Assembly: GCF_019132875.1 (NCBI RefSeq)
Contig: NZ_JAHSPF010000001.1
Span: 434,001 to 498,000, forward strand
Length of the DNA: 64,000 nt
Source of the DNA: Erwinia phyllosphaerae
GTDB taxonomy: Bacteria > Pseudomonadota > Gammaproteobacteria > Enterobacterales > Enterobacteriaceae
Direction: 5' to 3'
The notes under the pieces are model-generated. The model did not search any database. It was not told where the DNA came from and saw only the letters and a list, made by a program, of their open reading frames with translations. Shown here one piece after another: positions 14,701-22,026 of the stretch (positions within the stretch are counted from its first letter, which is position 1; every line of letters begins with the position of its first letter). The translations under genes and the position numbers were made by a program.

Positions 14701-15762
14701 TTTACGGAAATCAGCTAATCTGGAATCTGAGTAATAAAAAGCTGCTATATTTTCCAGAAGTGGTTCAACTGCAGATTTGCCTGCAATCATTAAAAATGAG
14801 TTAGCGAGATCGGCAGCCAGCCCATTATTCCATACGTTTCTAATACCCTGTTCTACTGAAAAAACATGTTCAAATGCAAGCTGTTGATCTTTATGAATAC
14901 TTTCAACCGCGAGCTGGCATAATTCAGGCGAGTAGCTCTTCCAGCCGGTAGGAGTAATTACCGAAGAAGGAAGCTTATAGTCTGGTAACGGCAAAAACTC
15001 TTGTGCAGAAGTAAACCCGGCCTCGTCAAGCACCTTAATTAATTCCTGACGACCGAAAGTTACTACGCTATCTTCACTATAAGAATTGTTAATGCCAAAC
15101 ATAGGCTGATTAACATGATCTTCGTGCGCGCCCGCAAAATATTTGATACCGATCTTATTTTCAATAGCAACAAAAATCTTGCCATCTTCCGTCAGGCGAC
15201 TATAGCAGTCGGCGAGCAAGGTTTGTTCACCATTTGCTCCCAAAAACATCCGTGCATATTCCAGTACGCCAATCAATAAAACCATATCAAACTGACCTAA
15301 ATCAGGCAGCTTATCTGATGGATTAGAAATGATGGTTACATTTTTTAAATCACGGCACCGCTGGCGGGCGATTGTGGCCCGGCGTAAGCTACCTTCTACG
15401 GAAACAACTTCGGCACCGCATTCGCCCAGAAAACGGCTGATAGCGCCACAGCCACAACCAATTTCAAGAATGCGACGGCCTTTAAACATTTCAGCAAAAG
15501 GTCGTAAAAGATTTGAACGCTTTGGACTCAAATGATAGATCGAAGGCCAGTCGACCATTTTTTCAGCAAGTTCGTCTGAGTCAACGCTAACGTCCTGGGC
15601 TTCAGTGATGGTTTTTAAAATGTAATTTTCAGCATCATCGCCATCATTATAGCCAAAACTGGTCAGCGTTTGAGGAATCCATACGCCATGCTCAGTACTG
15701 CATTCAAATCCGCTATCGCGTAATTTTTTCTCAATATCAATTTTCAAGATTAATTCTCGCAT
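11743..15762 (-). CDS. Methyltransferase / coiled coil / two GT2 domains: WsaE-like O-polysaccharide synthase
   Basis: 1339-residue multidomain protein. Residues ~70-260: SAM-dependent methyltransferase with motif I ILEIGCGCGAISRFLG (~98-113) and FDMVLLIGVLEYA. Residues ~270-550: domain I do not recognise. Residues ~560-635: heptad-rich coiled coil (DLQQTIASLQRQLSELHA; EYEKLQAQLDVARFENGQ). Then SSFSWKISSPLR, typical before rhamnan transferases. Residues ~805-1050: first GT2 domain with FSIVVPIYNTP and LLDHDDE. Residues ~1063-1320: second GT2 domain with VSIIIPTRDN, FLNDDTE and a YNDVDLCMQL base region. The order matches WsaE, the methyltransferase-rhamnosyltransferase that extends the Aneurinibacillus S-layer rhamnan. 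A processive rhamnan polymerase with a methyl cap, its chain length set by the coiled coil as in WbdD, is the inferred job. It overlaps wzt by 26 bases and lacks a clear ribosome-binding site. Confidence 0.85.
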   Translation of the reverse strand: MRELILKIDIEKKLRDSGFECSTEHGVWIPQTLTSFGYNDGDDAENYILKTITEAQDVSVDSDELAEKMVDWPSIYHLSPKRSNLLRPFAEMFKGRRILEIGCGCGAISRFLGECGAEVVSVEGSLRRATIARQRCRDLKNVTIISNPSDKLPDLGQFDMVLLIGVLEYARMFLGANGEQTLLADCYSRLTEDGKIFVAIENKIGIKYFAGAHEDHVNQPMFGINNSYSEDSVVTFGRQELIKVLDEAGFTSAQEFLPLPDYKLPSSVITPTGWKSYSPELCQLAVESIHKDQQLAFEHVFSVEQGIRNVWNNGLAADLANSFLMIAGKSAVEPLLENIAAFYYSDSRLADFRKTIEFVSQPNGELQVITHRKGAKEANQASEFHRGNSLWLELTSIVNHPNWDVEQLGAWSRAWVLQLLKKAGQEDNLDKNLPMPASFQDALPFNIIFSESNDYSFFDLEWSSVNEPVLGYIAFRGIFHSLLRVTSFSYSQNCKVKNIAELTFQILKRIGFQCDENDFENYLQQEASFLAGVQHEGQTKIYNSLKSLSIVVRAKQLINVEIAEDLQQTIASLQRQLSELHAKGETTTGEFVLEIYHLRKEYEKLQAQLDVARFENGQLIQERDAVLQQSAAQQRLLNQYTADMNTILSSFSWKISSPLRVIGRRIPVGVRSPFKRVAMHSFRLMQPLKTKIGVVARKVKMHHRSKGLTKTVEAVVRRGARHCYYRLPVNYRNHALRVGMKVMPRWFGHHPFYHQTGAMDNFAGLSEPVFIHHDGNKGYQLASNPDEYVFIPARKPHHYEEIIARFSVQPKFSIVVPIYNTPLELLYLMVNSVQNQWYGDWELILANDASPLPEVLPALKKLAAQDERIKVINMAENKGIAGATNVAIQNATGDYMVLLDHDDELTDDCLYELLKRINEEDPDFIYSDEDKITPEGNFTQPHFKPDWSPDTMMSTMYTCHVACIRMALVHQLEGLRTEFDGCQDWDFVLRLTELTNKISHIAKVLYHWRIIPASIASDITAKPYVLAASQAVRAEALQRRGLVGEVEPLPNYHGYFRVNYKPQNNPLVSIIIPTRDNKAVLSRCIDSINEYTAYKNYEIIVVDNGSKDQDTLAFLNEYAANGKITVIRHDVPFNFSELNNVGVENSSGEILLFLNDDTEVLQPDWLERMAGYAQLKHVGAVGAKLVYADKKSVQHAGVLNLQNGPSHAFLRQHKDYPGYFLRHQLEYNWLIVTGACLMVERKKYLQVGGFDETFPVAYNDVDLCMQLSHDGFYNVMCQGVCLVHHESISRGIDHMDEVKAKRLKAELNRLNIKHPYFYQYDPYFNLNLAPNGYNFEMMK

Positions 15763-17107
15763 TCAAATCAGTCAGGCCCGTAAATTTTTTCACTGGTCCA
15801 ACAACAATATGTATTGAATCGTAACGGCGATCGTGAGGAACTATTTCACCCTGAATATTGCTACTGGCAATACCCACGGATAAAAAATAATCTCCTTCGT
15901 ACATTTTATTATCCATCTCAACAGACAGGACAATCTCTGTGCCAGGTTTCCCTTCATTTACAATCTCTACAGATTGCCACTCGGTATTAGTATTATAAAG
16001 GGTTACACCTTCTTTAGTTTTAACCGCATACCCAAAAATTGGTCTGACAACCAGCTCATTGAAGCGGATCTTAAAGAGAATTTTGATAGACTGTCCATTA
16101 TCCACGCTGGTTGGAAATGGCTGCCCGTCTTGCTCAAGATAAAAATCCAGAATCTCTGCTGCCGCATCGCCCCACCTGTATTCAGTAGGATTATAATTAG
16201 GACGCTGCTCGTAGCTACTGTTTAATAAATTACCTGCTTTCGCATCACTATTAATTTCACGGTCTAGACGCTCGCTTTCACCTTTAGCTGCCTTTGCGAT
16301 CTGTGTATTTACAGTGTCTCGTGCATCACCAGCTGTCTTTTTCTTGCCGAAAAGAATATCCAGGTATTGATTAACAACATCTTTAGGCGCACCTACAGAT
16401 TTTGCGAGACCACCGTCCAGCAGAACTGCCCGATCGCAATGTGTCACTATCTGCTCGGTAGCATGCGAAACAAATAAAATAGATGTACCGCTCTGCTTAA
16501 GTTTTTTAAGACGAGCAAAGCATTTTGCCTGAAATTTTGCATCGCCAACGGCAAGCGCCTCATCAACAATCAAAATTTCCGGATCTATCTGTGCCTGCAC
16601 GGCAAAAGCAAGGCGAACCAGCATACCACTTGAATACGAGCGAACAGCAGAATCGATAAAATGCCCGATATCCGCAAATGCGAGGATGTCGTCAAGCTTA
16701 TTGTCTGTCTCCTCACGAGTTAAACCCAGCAGAGAAGCATTTAAGTAGACATTTTCGCGGCCGGTAAAATCAGGATTGAACCCTGCTCCCAGCTCAAGTA
16801 AAGCTGCAACCCGGCCGTTTACGTTGACGTTTCCCTGAGTGGGACTTAACGTTCCGGCAATAATTTGCAATAGCGTGGATTTACCTGAACCGTTCCTGCC
16901 GACAATGCCCATGGTTTGCCCTTTTGGCAGGACAAAAGAGATATCTTGCAGCGCCCAGAAATCATTATGGTAGGTACGCGGCACCTTCCCTAAAGCACGA
17001 TCAACGCGAGGAACAATAAACTGTTTTAGTCTTTTTGCAGGGTTATCATAAACTTGAAAACATTTACTGACACCATGAATTTCGATTGCATTTTCATTAG
17101 AGGACAT
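15737..17107 (-). CDS. wzt: O-polysaccharide ABC transporter ATP-binding protein with C-terminal carbohydrate-binding domain
   Basis: 456 residues. The first ~250 form the ATPase: Walker A GRNGSGKSTLL, signature SYSSGMLVRLAFAVQ, Walker B ILIVDEAL, and the H-loop in FVSHATEQ. Residues ~320-455 form a beta-rich Wzt C-terminal domain (EYRWGDAAAEILDFYLEQD ... YEGDYFLSVGI), which in E. coli O9a and O8 binds the modified non-reducing end of the glycan and so allows export. That fits the methyltransferase encoded next door. The start at 17107 (MSSNENAIEIHGV, with AAGGA upstream) is preferred over 17143; it overlaps wzm by 11 bases. Confidence 0.93.
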   Translation of the reverse strand: MSSNENAIEIHGVSKCFQVYDNPAKRLKQFIVPRVDRALGKVPRTYHNDFWALQDISFVLPKGQTMGIVGRNGSGKSTLLQIIAGTLSPTQGNVNVNGRVAALLELGAGFNPDFTGRENVYLNASLLGLTREETDNKLDDILAFADIGHFIDSAVRSYSSGMLVRLAFAVQAQIDPEILIVDEALAVGDAKFQAKCFARLKKLKQSGTSILFVSHATEQIVTHCDRAVLLDGGLAKSVGAPKDVVNQYLDILFGKKKTAGDARDTVNTQIAKAAKGESERLDREINSDAKAGNLLNSSYEQRPNYNPTEYRWGDAAAEILDFYLEQDGQPFPTSVDNGQSIKILFKIRFNELVVRPIFGYAVKTKEGVTLYNTNTEWQSVEIVNEGKPGTEIVLSVEMDNKMYEGDYFLSVGIASSNIQGEIVPHDRRYDSIHIVVGPVKKFTGLTDLNARINLEN

Positions 17108-17930
17108 CAGCAAATCCTTTACGTGTTTTCTGGAACCAGGCATAGCATGCCCAACATATCAGTAGTGATATAGCTGAATAAATGGCTAAGCCTACAAAAT
17201 CAGGTAACTTGCCCCAAATTAAAACGCTCCGGGCCTGTTCAATAATAAATGTCAGTGGATTAAGCATGATAACTGACTGAAAATTAGGCGGTAACGAGCT
17301 GATAGGGTAAAATATTGGCGACAAAAACATCAGGATTGTCATCAGAATAGCTATTGTCTGTCCGACATCACGTAAAAAAACGCCTAAGGATGACAGAAAC
17401 CAGGATAAACCCAGGGTAACAAGGATTAAAGGAAATAAAACAACGGGTATAAAAATTGCCGTCCAGTGAATAAACCCGTTAAAAATGAAGAATGCAGATA
17501 GTAACACTATCAGGCTAACCAGGGAGTGAAAAACTACGCTTGCCAGGCTGGTTATAGACAAAATTTCCAGGGGAAAGACGACTTTTTTAACGTAGTTCAC
17601 ATTGGCAATGATAAGCGATGGCGCTCGTGTTAGGGTTTCTGCAAAAAGCGTATGCACGATTAAACCCACAAACAGAATCACAGCAAAGTCGCTTTTAGAA
17701 GCAGCTACGCTGCTTGCTCCCCACCGGGCTTTAAATACTACAGAAAAAACAAATGTATACACCGCCAGCATGAGCACTGGGTTGATAAAAGACCATAGTA
17801 AGCCCATTGCAGAGCCCCGGTAGCGTCCAACTATCTCACGCTTGGTCATCTGAACAATCAGATTGCGGTTCATCCAGACATTTTTGAACAGTGCTATTAA
17901 TGATGCAGATTTTGTTGAATGCGGATCCAT
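17097..17930 (-). CDS. wzm: O-polysaccharide ABC transporter permease
   Basis: 277-residue ABC-2 type membrane protein with an N-terminal amphipathic segment (TKREIVGRYRGSAMGLLWSF, the typical Wzm/TagG start) and about six hydrophobic segments between residues 30 and 265. With Wzt it exports undecaprenyl-linked glycan from the cytoplasm to the periplasm, where WaaL would ligate it to lipid A-core. The presence of Wzm/Wzt and the absence of Wzy and Wzz in this block show an ABC-transporter-dependent O-antigen. Confidence 0.93.
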   Translation of the reverse strand: MDPHSTKSASLIALFKNVWMNRNLIVQMTKREIVGRYRGSAMGLLWSFINPVLMLAVYTFVFSVVFKARWGASSVAASKSDFAVILFVGLIVHTLFAETLTRAPSLIIANVNYVKKVVFPLEILSITSLASVVFHSLVSLIVLLSAFFIFNGFIHWTAIFIPVVLFPLILVTLGLSWFLSSLGVFLRDVGQTIAILMTILMFLSPIFYPISSLPPNFQSVIMLNPLTFIIEQARSVLIWGKLPDFVGLAIYSAISLLICWACYAWFQKTRKGFADVL

Positions 17931-17975
17931 GATGATTCTCGTGTTACAAATTTAGCCATTGCCCTGAGCATTTAT

Positions 17976-17997
17976 AAAGCGTCTGTTCAGACGCTTT
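17976..17997 (-). terminator. Palindromic hairpin between rfbD and wzm
   Basis: A perfect 22-base palindrome-like repeat: AAAGCGTCTG (17976-17985) and CAGACGCTTT (17988-17997). On the minus strand it is followed by ATAAAT, a poor U-run. It could be a weak terminator or attenuator that lowers expression of wzm-wzt and the glycosyltransferases relative to rfbCD, or an mRNA-stabilising hairpin. Confidence 0.5.
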
Positions 17998-18031
17998 AAT
18001 CCCGGACAAAGGCGATCGTCTGCTTTACAAG

Positions 18032-18907
18032 TCAGGCGCTGTAAGCAGTAATATTTTTTAATGCTGCTCGCCACTCGCTGGGCTTGATCTGAAAATTACG
18101 CAGGATCTTACTGCAGTCCAGCTGAGAGTTGAGCGGACGAGTAGCTGGCGTAGGATACTCTGCTGTAGTGATAGGACGAATGACTGGTTTTTTCTCAATA
18201 AGCCCTTCCGTTACGGCAGCGGTTAAAATTTCATCAGCAAAATTCGCCCACGTTGTATAGGGATAGCCACTGAAATGGTACGTTCCCCACTCGACTTCCG
18301 AATGTTCTTCGATCTTTTGCGCGATTTTCAGCAACGCCTCAGCTATATCACCTGCCCAGGTTGGGCTACCGTACTGATCGCCGACAACTGAAAGAACATC
18401 ACGATCTTTAGCCAGGCGAAGCATTGTTTTGACAAAGTTGTTGCCAAATTCACCAAATACCCAGGCAGTTCTTAAGATAATATGGCGAGGACAGTAGGTG
18501 ATAATGGCTTCTTCACCAGCAAGTTTACTGGCACCGTAAACGCCAGCAGGGCCTGTAGCATCATCTTCACAATACGCCCCTTTTTTATCGCCGGGGAATA
18601 CATAATCTGTTGAAATGTGTAGCAAAGCTGCGCCAGACTTATGGGCTGCTTGTGCAAGGTAACCAGCACCATGACCGTTGATTGAAAAAGCTTTAGCTTC
18701 ATCGCTTTCAGCTTTATCAACGGCGGTATAGGCCGCAGCATTGATAATCACATCAGGAGCAAAATTTGTTATCAATCTGTCAACTGCCACTTCATCAGCG
18801 ATATCCAGGCCAAGACGGTCTACAGCTTTAACCAGCCATTGGGGGTTTGCTCTGGCGCTCAGCTCTTGCCCCACCTGTCCTGCAGCTCCTACAATCAATA
18901 ATTTCAT
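18032..18907 (-). CDS. rfbD: dTDP-4-dehydrorhamnose reductase
   Basis: 291-residue short-chain dehydrogenase that makes the last step to dTDP-L-rhamnose with NAD(P)H. Motifs: LLIVGAAGQVGQEL (Rossmann), STDYVFPG, and GVYGASKLAGEEA with the catalytic Tyr-X3-Lys. The open frame extends to 18955, but the ATG at 18907 gives the family N-terminus MKLLIVGAAGQ. It follows rfbC by 82 bases. Confidence 0.96.
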   Translation of the reverse strand: MKLLIVGAAGQVGQELSARANPQWLVKAVDRLGLDIADEVAVDRLITNFAPDVIINAAAYTAVDKAESDEAKAFSINGHGAGYLAQAAHKSGAALLHISTDYVFPGDKKGAYCEDDATGPAGVYGASKLAGEEAIITYCPRHIILRTAWVFGEFGNNFVKTMLRLAKDRDVLSVVGDQYGSPTWAGDIAEALLKIAQKIEEHSEVEWGTYHFSGYPYTTWANFADEILTAAVTEGLIEKKPVIRPITTAEYPTPATRPLNSQLDCSKILRNFQIKPSEWRAALKNITAYSA

Positions 18908-18989
18908 CCGGTAAACCATTTTGCTAGTGTGACTACAGAAAAGCTTTAAAACCAAACAGAAGCTTTTAAAGCCTGATGTTCCATCGCGT

Positions 18990-19523
18990 TCAGAGCAATT
19001 CAGAAAGTAGTTTGCCCTGCTGGTCCTTTGCTGAAAGTAAAGGATTAGTCATTGGCCATTCAATGCCTACCGCAGGATCGTTCCAAAGCAGGCACTCTTC
19101 GCTGCCCGGATCATAGTAGTTCGTGCATTTATATTCAAAATCAGCGAAATCCGACAAAACGATAAAACCATGCGCCAGACCTGGCGGGATCCAGAACTGC
19201 GTCTTGTTCTCTTCGGAAAGAATTACGCCAACCCATTGTCCATACGTAGGCGAATCCCGACGGATATCAACGGCGACGTCAAAAACCTCACCACGAACAA
19301 CACGAACAAGTTTGCCCTGTGGATTAACACGCTGGAAATGCAGGCCCCGCAGCACGCCTTTAGAAGATCGAGAATGATTATCCTGAACAAATTCTTCAGT
19401 GATACCCAGAATTTTTTGGTAACGATCGCGCTGGAAAGTTTCCAGAAAAAAACCTCTGTCATCGCCAAAAATTTTCGGTTCAATGATTTTCACACCTGCA
19501 ATTTTCGTTTCTAAAACATTCAT
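18990..19523 (-). CDS. rfbC: dTDP-4-dehydrorhamnose 3,5-epimerase
   Basis: 177-residue cupin epimerase acting on dTDP-4-keto-6-deoxyglucose. Motifs: IEPKIFGDDRGFFLETF, GVLRGLHFQ with the catalytic His, KLVRVVRGEVFDVAVDIR and PPGLAHGFIVLSD. First gene of the minus-strand O-polysaccharide operon; GAGAG lies 9 bases before the ATG. The gene order rfbC-rfbD here and rfbB-rfbA on the other strand differs from the single rfbBDAC unit of most enterobacteria. Confidence 0.96.
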   Translation of the reverse strand: MNVLETKIAGVKIIEPKIFGDDRGFFLETFQRDRYQKILGITEEFVQDNHSRSSKGVLRGLHFQRVNPQGKLVRVVRGEVFDVAVDIRRDSPTYGQWVGVILSEENKTQFWIPPGLAHGFIVLSDFADFEYKCTNYYDPGSEECLLWNDPAVGIEWPMTNPLLSAKDQQGKLLSELL

Positions 19524-19996
19524 TTAAACGCACTCTCTTGCTTCTGTTTAGGGGGCGATGGCTTCTTTGTTGTACCGCGCAGCTTATCACAGCTGTTGAG
19601 CTTACAAAAATTTCGGCTTCGCTGCACGGCTAAGCAATAGCGTTTTACTTAGCTCAGTGCGGAGCACAAAAAAGTATCAAAACCGTAAATTATGCGCAGC
19701 ATTTTAAGCAAAATTTCAAAAACTTGCTATCACAACAGAAATAAGCAAATGTCCGAATTTAGGGCATTGCATCTCTGCTTAATTAAGCATCGCTCAACTG
19801 TAGGGAAATTTTCTTACTTTGTGATTTTGATGTGAAAAATAGCTTAAATTTTTAAAATTACAATTTGTTGGCGCTGTCTACTTTTGCGTATAATTTTTCC
19901 TTAATTTTACTGGCTGCTGCGGAAAGGTTTATGGTTGCATTGCCATACCCCGTCGTGGTCAGATGTACCGGTCAAAAATTATTGCAGAGCATATCT
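19524..19996. other. Divergent A/T-rich control region between rfbC and rfbB
   Basis: 473 bases without a gene, strongly A/T-rich between about 19660 and 19910. It must hold the promoters for rfbC (minus) and rfbB (plus). The rfbB-side promoter is listed separately. On the rfbC side a CATAAT hexamer (19686-19691, minus) could be a -10 but has no good -35 at normal spacing. Near rfbC a weak resemblance to JUMPStart is seen at 19573-19598 (see findings). The upstream extension of the rfbB frame to 19865 is not supported. Confidence 0.7.
19865..19894 (+). promoter_or_regulatory. Candidate promoter of rfbBA
   Basis: A perfect TATAAT at 19889-19894, with TTGTTG at 19865-19870 (18-base spacer) or TTGGCG at 19868-19873 (15-base spacer). 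Transcription would start near 19901, giving a ~95-base leader before the rfbB ATG. Confidence 0.5.
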
Positions 19997-21061
19997 ATGA
20001 AGATTTTGGTAACAGGTGGTGCTGGGTTTATTGGTTCAGCTGTAGTACGCAATATAATTAATCACACTTCTGATGAAGTGCTTGTTATCGATAACCTGAC
20101 TTATGCGGGTAACCTCGAGTCGCTGACTTCCGTAGCATCTGATACGCGTTACGCTTTCTCCCAAACCGACATTTGCGATCGTGCAGGTCTTGATAAAGCC
20201 TTCACCGATTTTCAACCGGATGCCGTAATGCATCTGGCTGCAGAAAGCCATGTAGACCGCTCTATTGATGGCCCGGCGGCGTTTATCGAAACTAATATCG
20301 TGGGTACCTACACCCTACTGGAAGCGGCTCGTGCATACTGGTCAGCGCTTTCGGACGATAAGAAAGCAGCTTTTCGCTTTCACCATATCTCTACTGATGA
20401 GGTTTATGGCGATTTACACGGAACAGACGATCTGTTCCTGGAAACGACGCCATATGCGCCAAGTAGCCCTTACTCTGCATCTAAAGCTTCGAGCGATCAT
20501 CTGGTCCGCGCGTGGCACCGTACCTATGGGCTGCCGGTAATTATTACCAACTGCTCTAACAACTATGGTCCTTACCATTTTCCAGAAAAGTTGATCCCTC
20601 TGGTGATCCTCAATGCTCTGGCAGGGAAACCGCTTCCTGTTTACGGTGAAGGCTTACAAATTCGCGACTGGCTTTATGTCGAGGATCATGCACGCGCGCT
20701 TTATAAAGTCGTTTCAGAAGGCGCACCGGGTGAAACCTATAACATCGGTGGTCACAACGAGCGCAAAAATATTGAGGTCGTAAAAACTATCTGCGCCATT
20801 CTTGACGAGCTGATTACGGATAAGCCTGCGAACGTGACGCATTTTGCCGAGTTAATCACCCACGTTACCGATCGTCCAGGCCATGATATGCGCTACGCTA
20901 TTGACGCAGGCAAGATTGCTCGCGAGCTTGGCTGGAAACCTCAGGAAACGTTTGAAACGGGCATTCGTAAAACCGTTGAGTGGTACTTGAATAATAAAGA
21001 GTGGTGGCAGCGTGTTCAGAGCGGTGCCTACGCGGGTGAACGTCTGGGTTTAAATAAATAA
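19997..21061 (+). CDS. rfbB: dTDP-glucose 4,6-dehydratase
   Basis: 354 residues, normal for RmlB. It converts dTDP-glucose to dTDP-4-keto-6-deoxyglucose with tightly bound NAD. Motifs: [37 protein letters not shown] with the catalytic Asp-Glu pair, and [13 protein letters not shown] with Tyr-X3-Lys; [15 protein letters not shown] binds the substrate. The start at 19997 gives the family N-terminus MKILVTGG; a longer frame from 19865 would include promoter sequence. It is followed by rfbA after 9 bases. Confidence 0.97.
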   Translation: MKILVTGGAGFIGSAVVRNIINHTSDEVLVIDNLTYAGNLESLTSVASDTRYAFSQTDICDRAGLDKAFTDFQPDAVMHLAAESHVDRSIDGPAAFIETNIVGTYTLLEAARAYWSALSDDKKAAFRFHHISTDEVYGDLHGTDDLFLETTPYAPSSPYSASKASSDHLVRAWHRTYGLPVIITNCSNNYGPYHFPEKLIPLVILNALAGKPLPVYGEGLQIRDWLYVEDHARALYKVVSEGAPGETYNIGGHNERKNIEVVKTICAILDELITDKPANVTHFAELITHVTDRPGHDMRYAIDAGKIARELGWKPQETFETGIRKTVEWYLNNKEWWQRVQSGAYAGERLGLNK

Positions 21062-21070
21062 AGGTATTTT

Positions 21071-21943
21071 ATGAAAGGCATCGTTTTAGCCGGCGGATCC
21101 GGAACGCGTCTCTATCCTATCACTCGTGGCGTATCAAAGCAGCTGCTGCCCATCTACGATAAGCCGATGATTTATCATCCGCTGTCCGTGCTGATGCTGG
21201 CAGGGATTAGAGAGATTTTGATTATTACGACACCTGACGATCTGGCTTCTTTCCAGCGTCTGTTAGGCGATGGCAGTCAGTTCGGCGTTCAGCTTGAATA
21301 TGCCGTTCAGCCTTCTCCGGATGGACTGGCTCAGGCTTTTATTATCGGCGAAGAGTTTATTGCTGGCGAATCCTGCGCGCTTGTGCTGGGCGATAACATT
21401 TTCTTTGGACAAAGCTTTGGGAAAAAACTGGAAGCTGCCGCGCAGTCTAAAGCGGGCGCTACCGTATTCGGCTATCAGGTAATGGATCCGGAGCGTTTTG
21501 GCGTAGTTGAATTCGATGAGAACTTCCGGGCGCTTTCCATTGAAGAAAAGCCTCTGAAGCCAAAATCACACTGGGCTGTTACCGGCTTATATTTTTATGA
21601 CAACAACGTTGTAGAAATGGCTAAGCAGGTAAAACCTTCTCATCGTGGCGAGCTTGAAATTACCACGCTGAACGAGATGTATATGGAAAAAGGCCAGCTG
21701 AACGTGGAGCTGCTGGGACGCGGTTTTGCCTGGCTGGATACCGGTACGCACGACAGCCTGATCGAAGCCTCACAGTTTATTCATACCATTGAAAAACGTC
21801 AGGGCATGAAGGTTGCCTGCCTCGAAGAGATAGCCTGGCGCAAAGGCTGGTTGAATTACGAAGAGGTTGCCGTTCAGGCAAAACTGCTTGCTAAAACATC
21901 TTATGGCCAGTATCTGCAAAACCTGATTGACGAAAAGATTTAG
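21071..21943 (+). CDS. rfbA: Glucose-1-phosphate thymidylyltransferase
   Basis: 290 residues, RmlA type. First step of dTDP-rhamnose synthesis. Shows the nucleotidyltransferase signature [32 protein letters not shown] for metal binding, EEKPLKPKS and [13 protein letters not shown]. Second and last gene of the plus-strand rfbBA unit; a terminator follows and galE converges on it. Confidence 0.97.
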   Translation: MKGIVLAGGSGTRLYPITRGVSKQLLPIYDKPMIYHPLSVLMLAGIREILIITTPDDLASFQRLLGDGSQFGVQLEYAVQPSPDGLAQAFIIGEEFIAGESCALVLGDNIFFGQSFGKKLEAAAQSKAGATVFGYQVMDPERFGVVEFDENFRALSIEEKPLKPKSHWAVTGLYFYDNNVVEMAKQVKPSHRGELEITTLNEMYMEKGQLNVELLGRGFAWLDTGTHDSLIEASQFIHTIEKRQGMKVACLEEIAWRKGWLNYEEVAVQAKLLAKTSYGQYLQNLIDEKI

Positions 21944-21953
21944 TCGTAAAAAA

Positions 21954-21971
21954 GCACAGCCGACGCTGTGC
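21954..21971 (+). repeat. First copy of a GCACAGC hairpin after rfbA
   Basis: GCACAGC (21954-21960) and GCTGTGC (21965-21971) form a short stem preceded by six A but followed by ATGG instead of T. The same arms occur again 35 bases further on in the true terminator, so the two hairpins look like a duplication and could pair across. Confidence 0.6.
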
Positions 21972-21988
21972 TATGGACTAACTACTTT

Positions 21989-22016
21989 AAAAAGCACAGC
22001 ATTTGCTGTGCTTTTT
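21989..22016. terminator. Bidirectional terminator between rfbA and galE
   Basis: AAAAAGCACAGC (21989-22000) and GCTGTGCTTTTT (22005-22016): a 12-base perfect stem with ATTT loop. T-runs are present on both strands, so it should stop rfbBA (plus) and galE (minus). Confidence 0.92.
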
Positions 22017-22026
22017 ACTTTTACTT

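Noticed and set aside
19865-19996. N-terminal extension of rfbB by 44 codons
   Set aside because: It would include a consensus TATAAT and hydrophobic residues foreign to RmlB; the ATG at 19997 gives the standard N-terminus.
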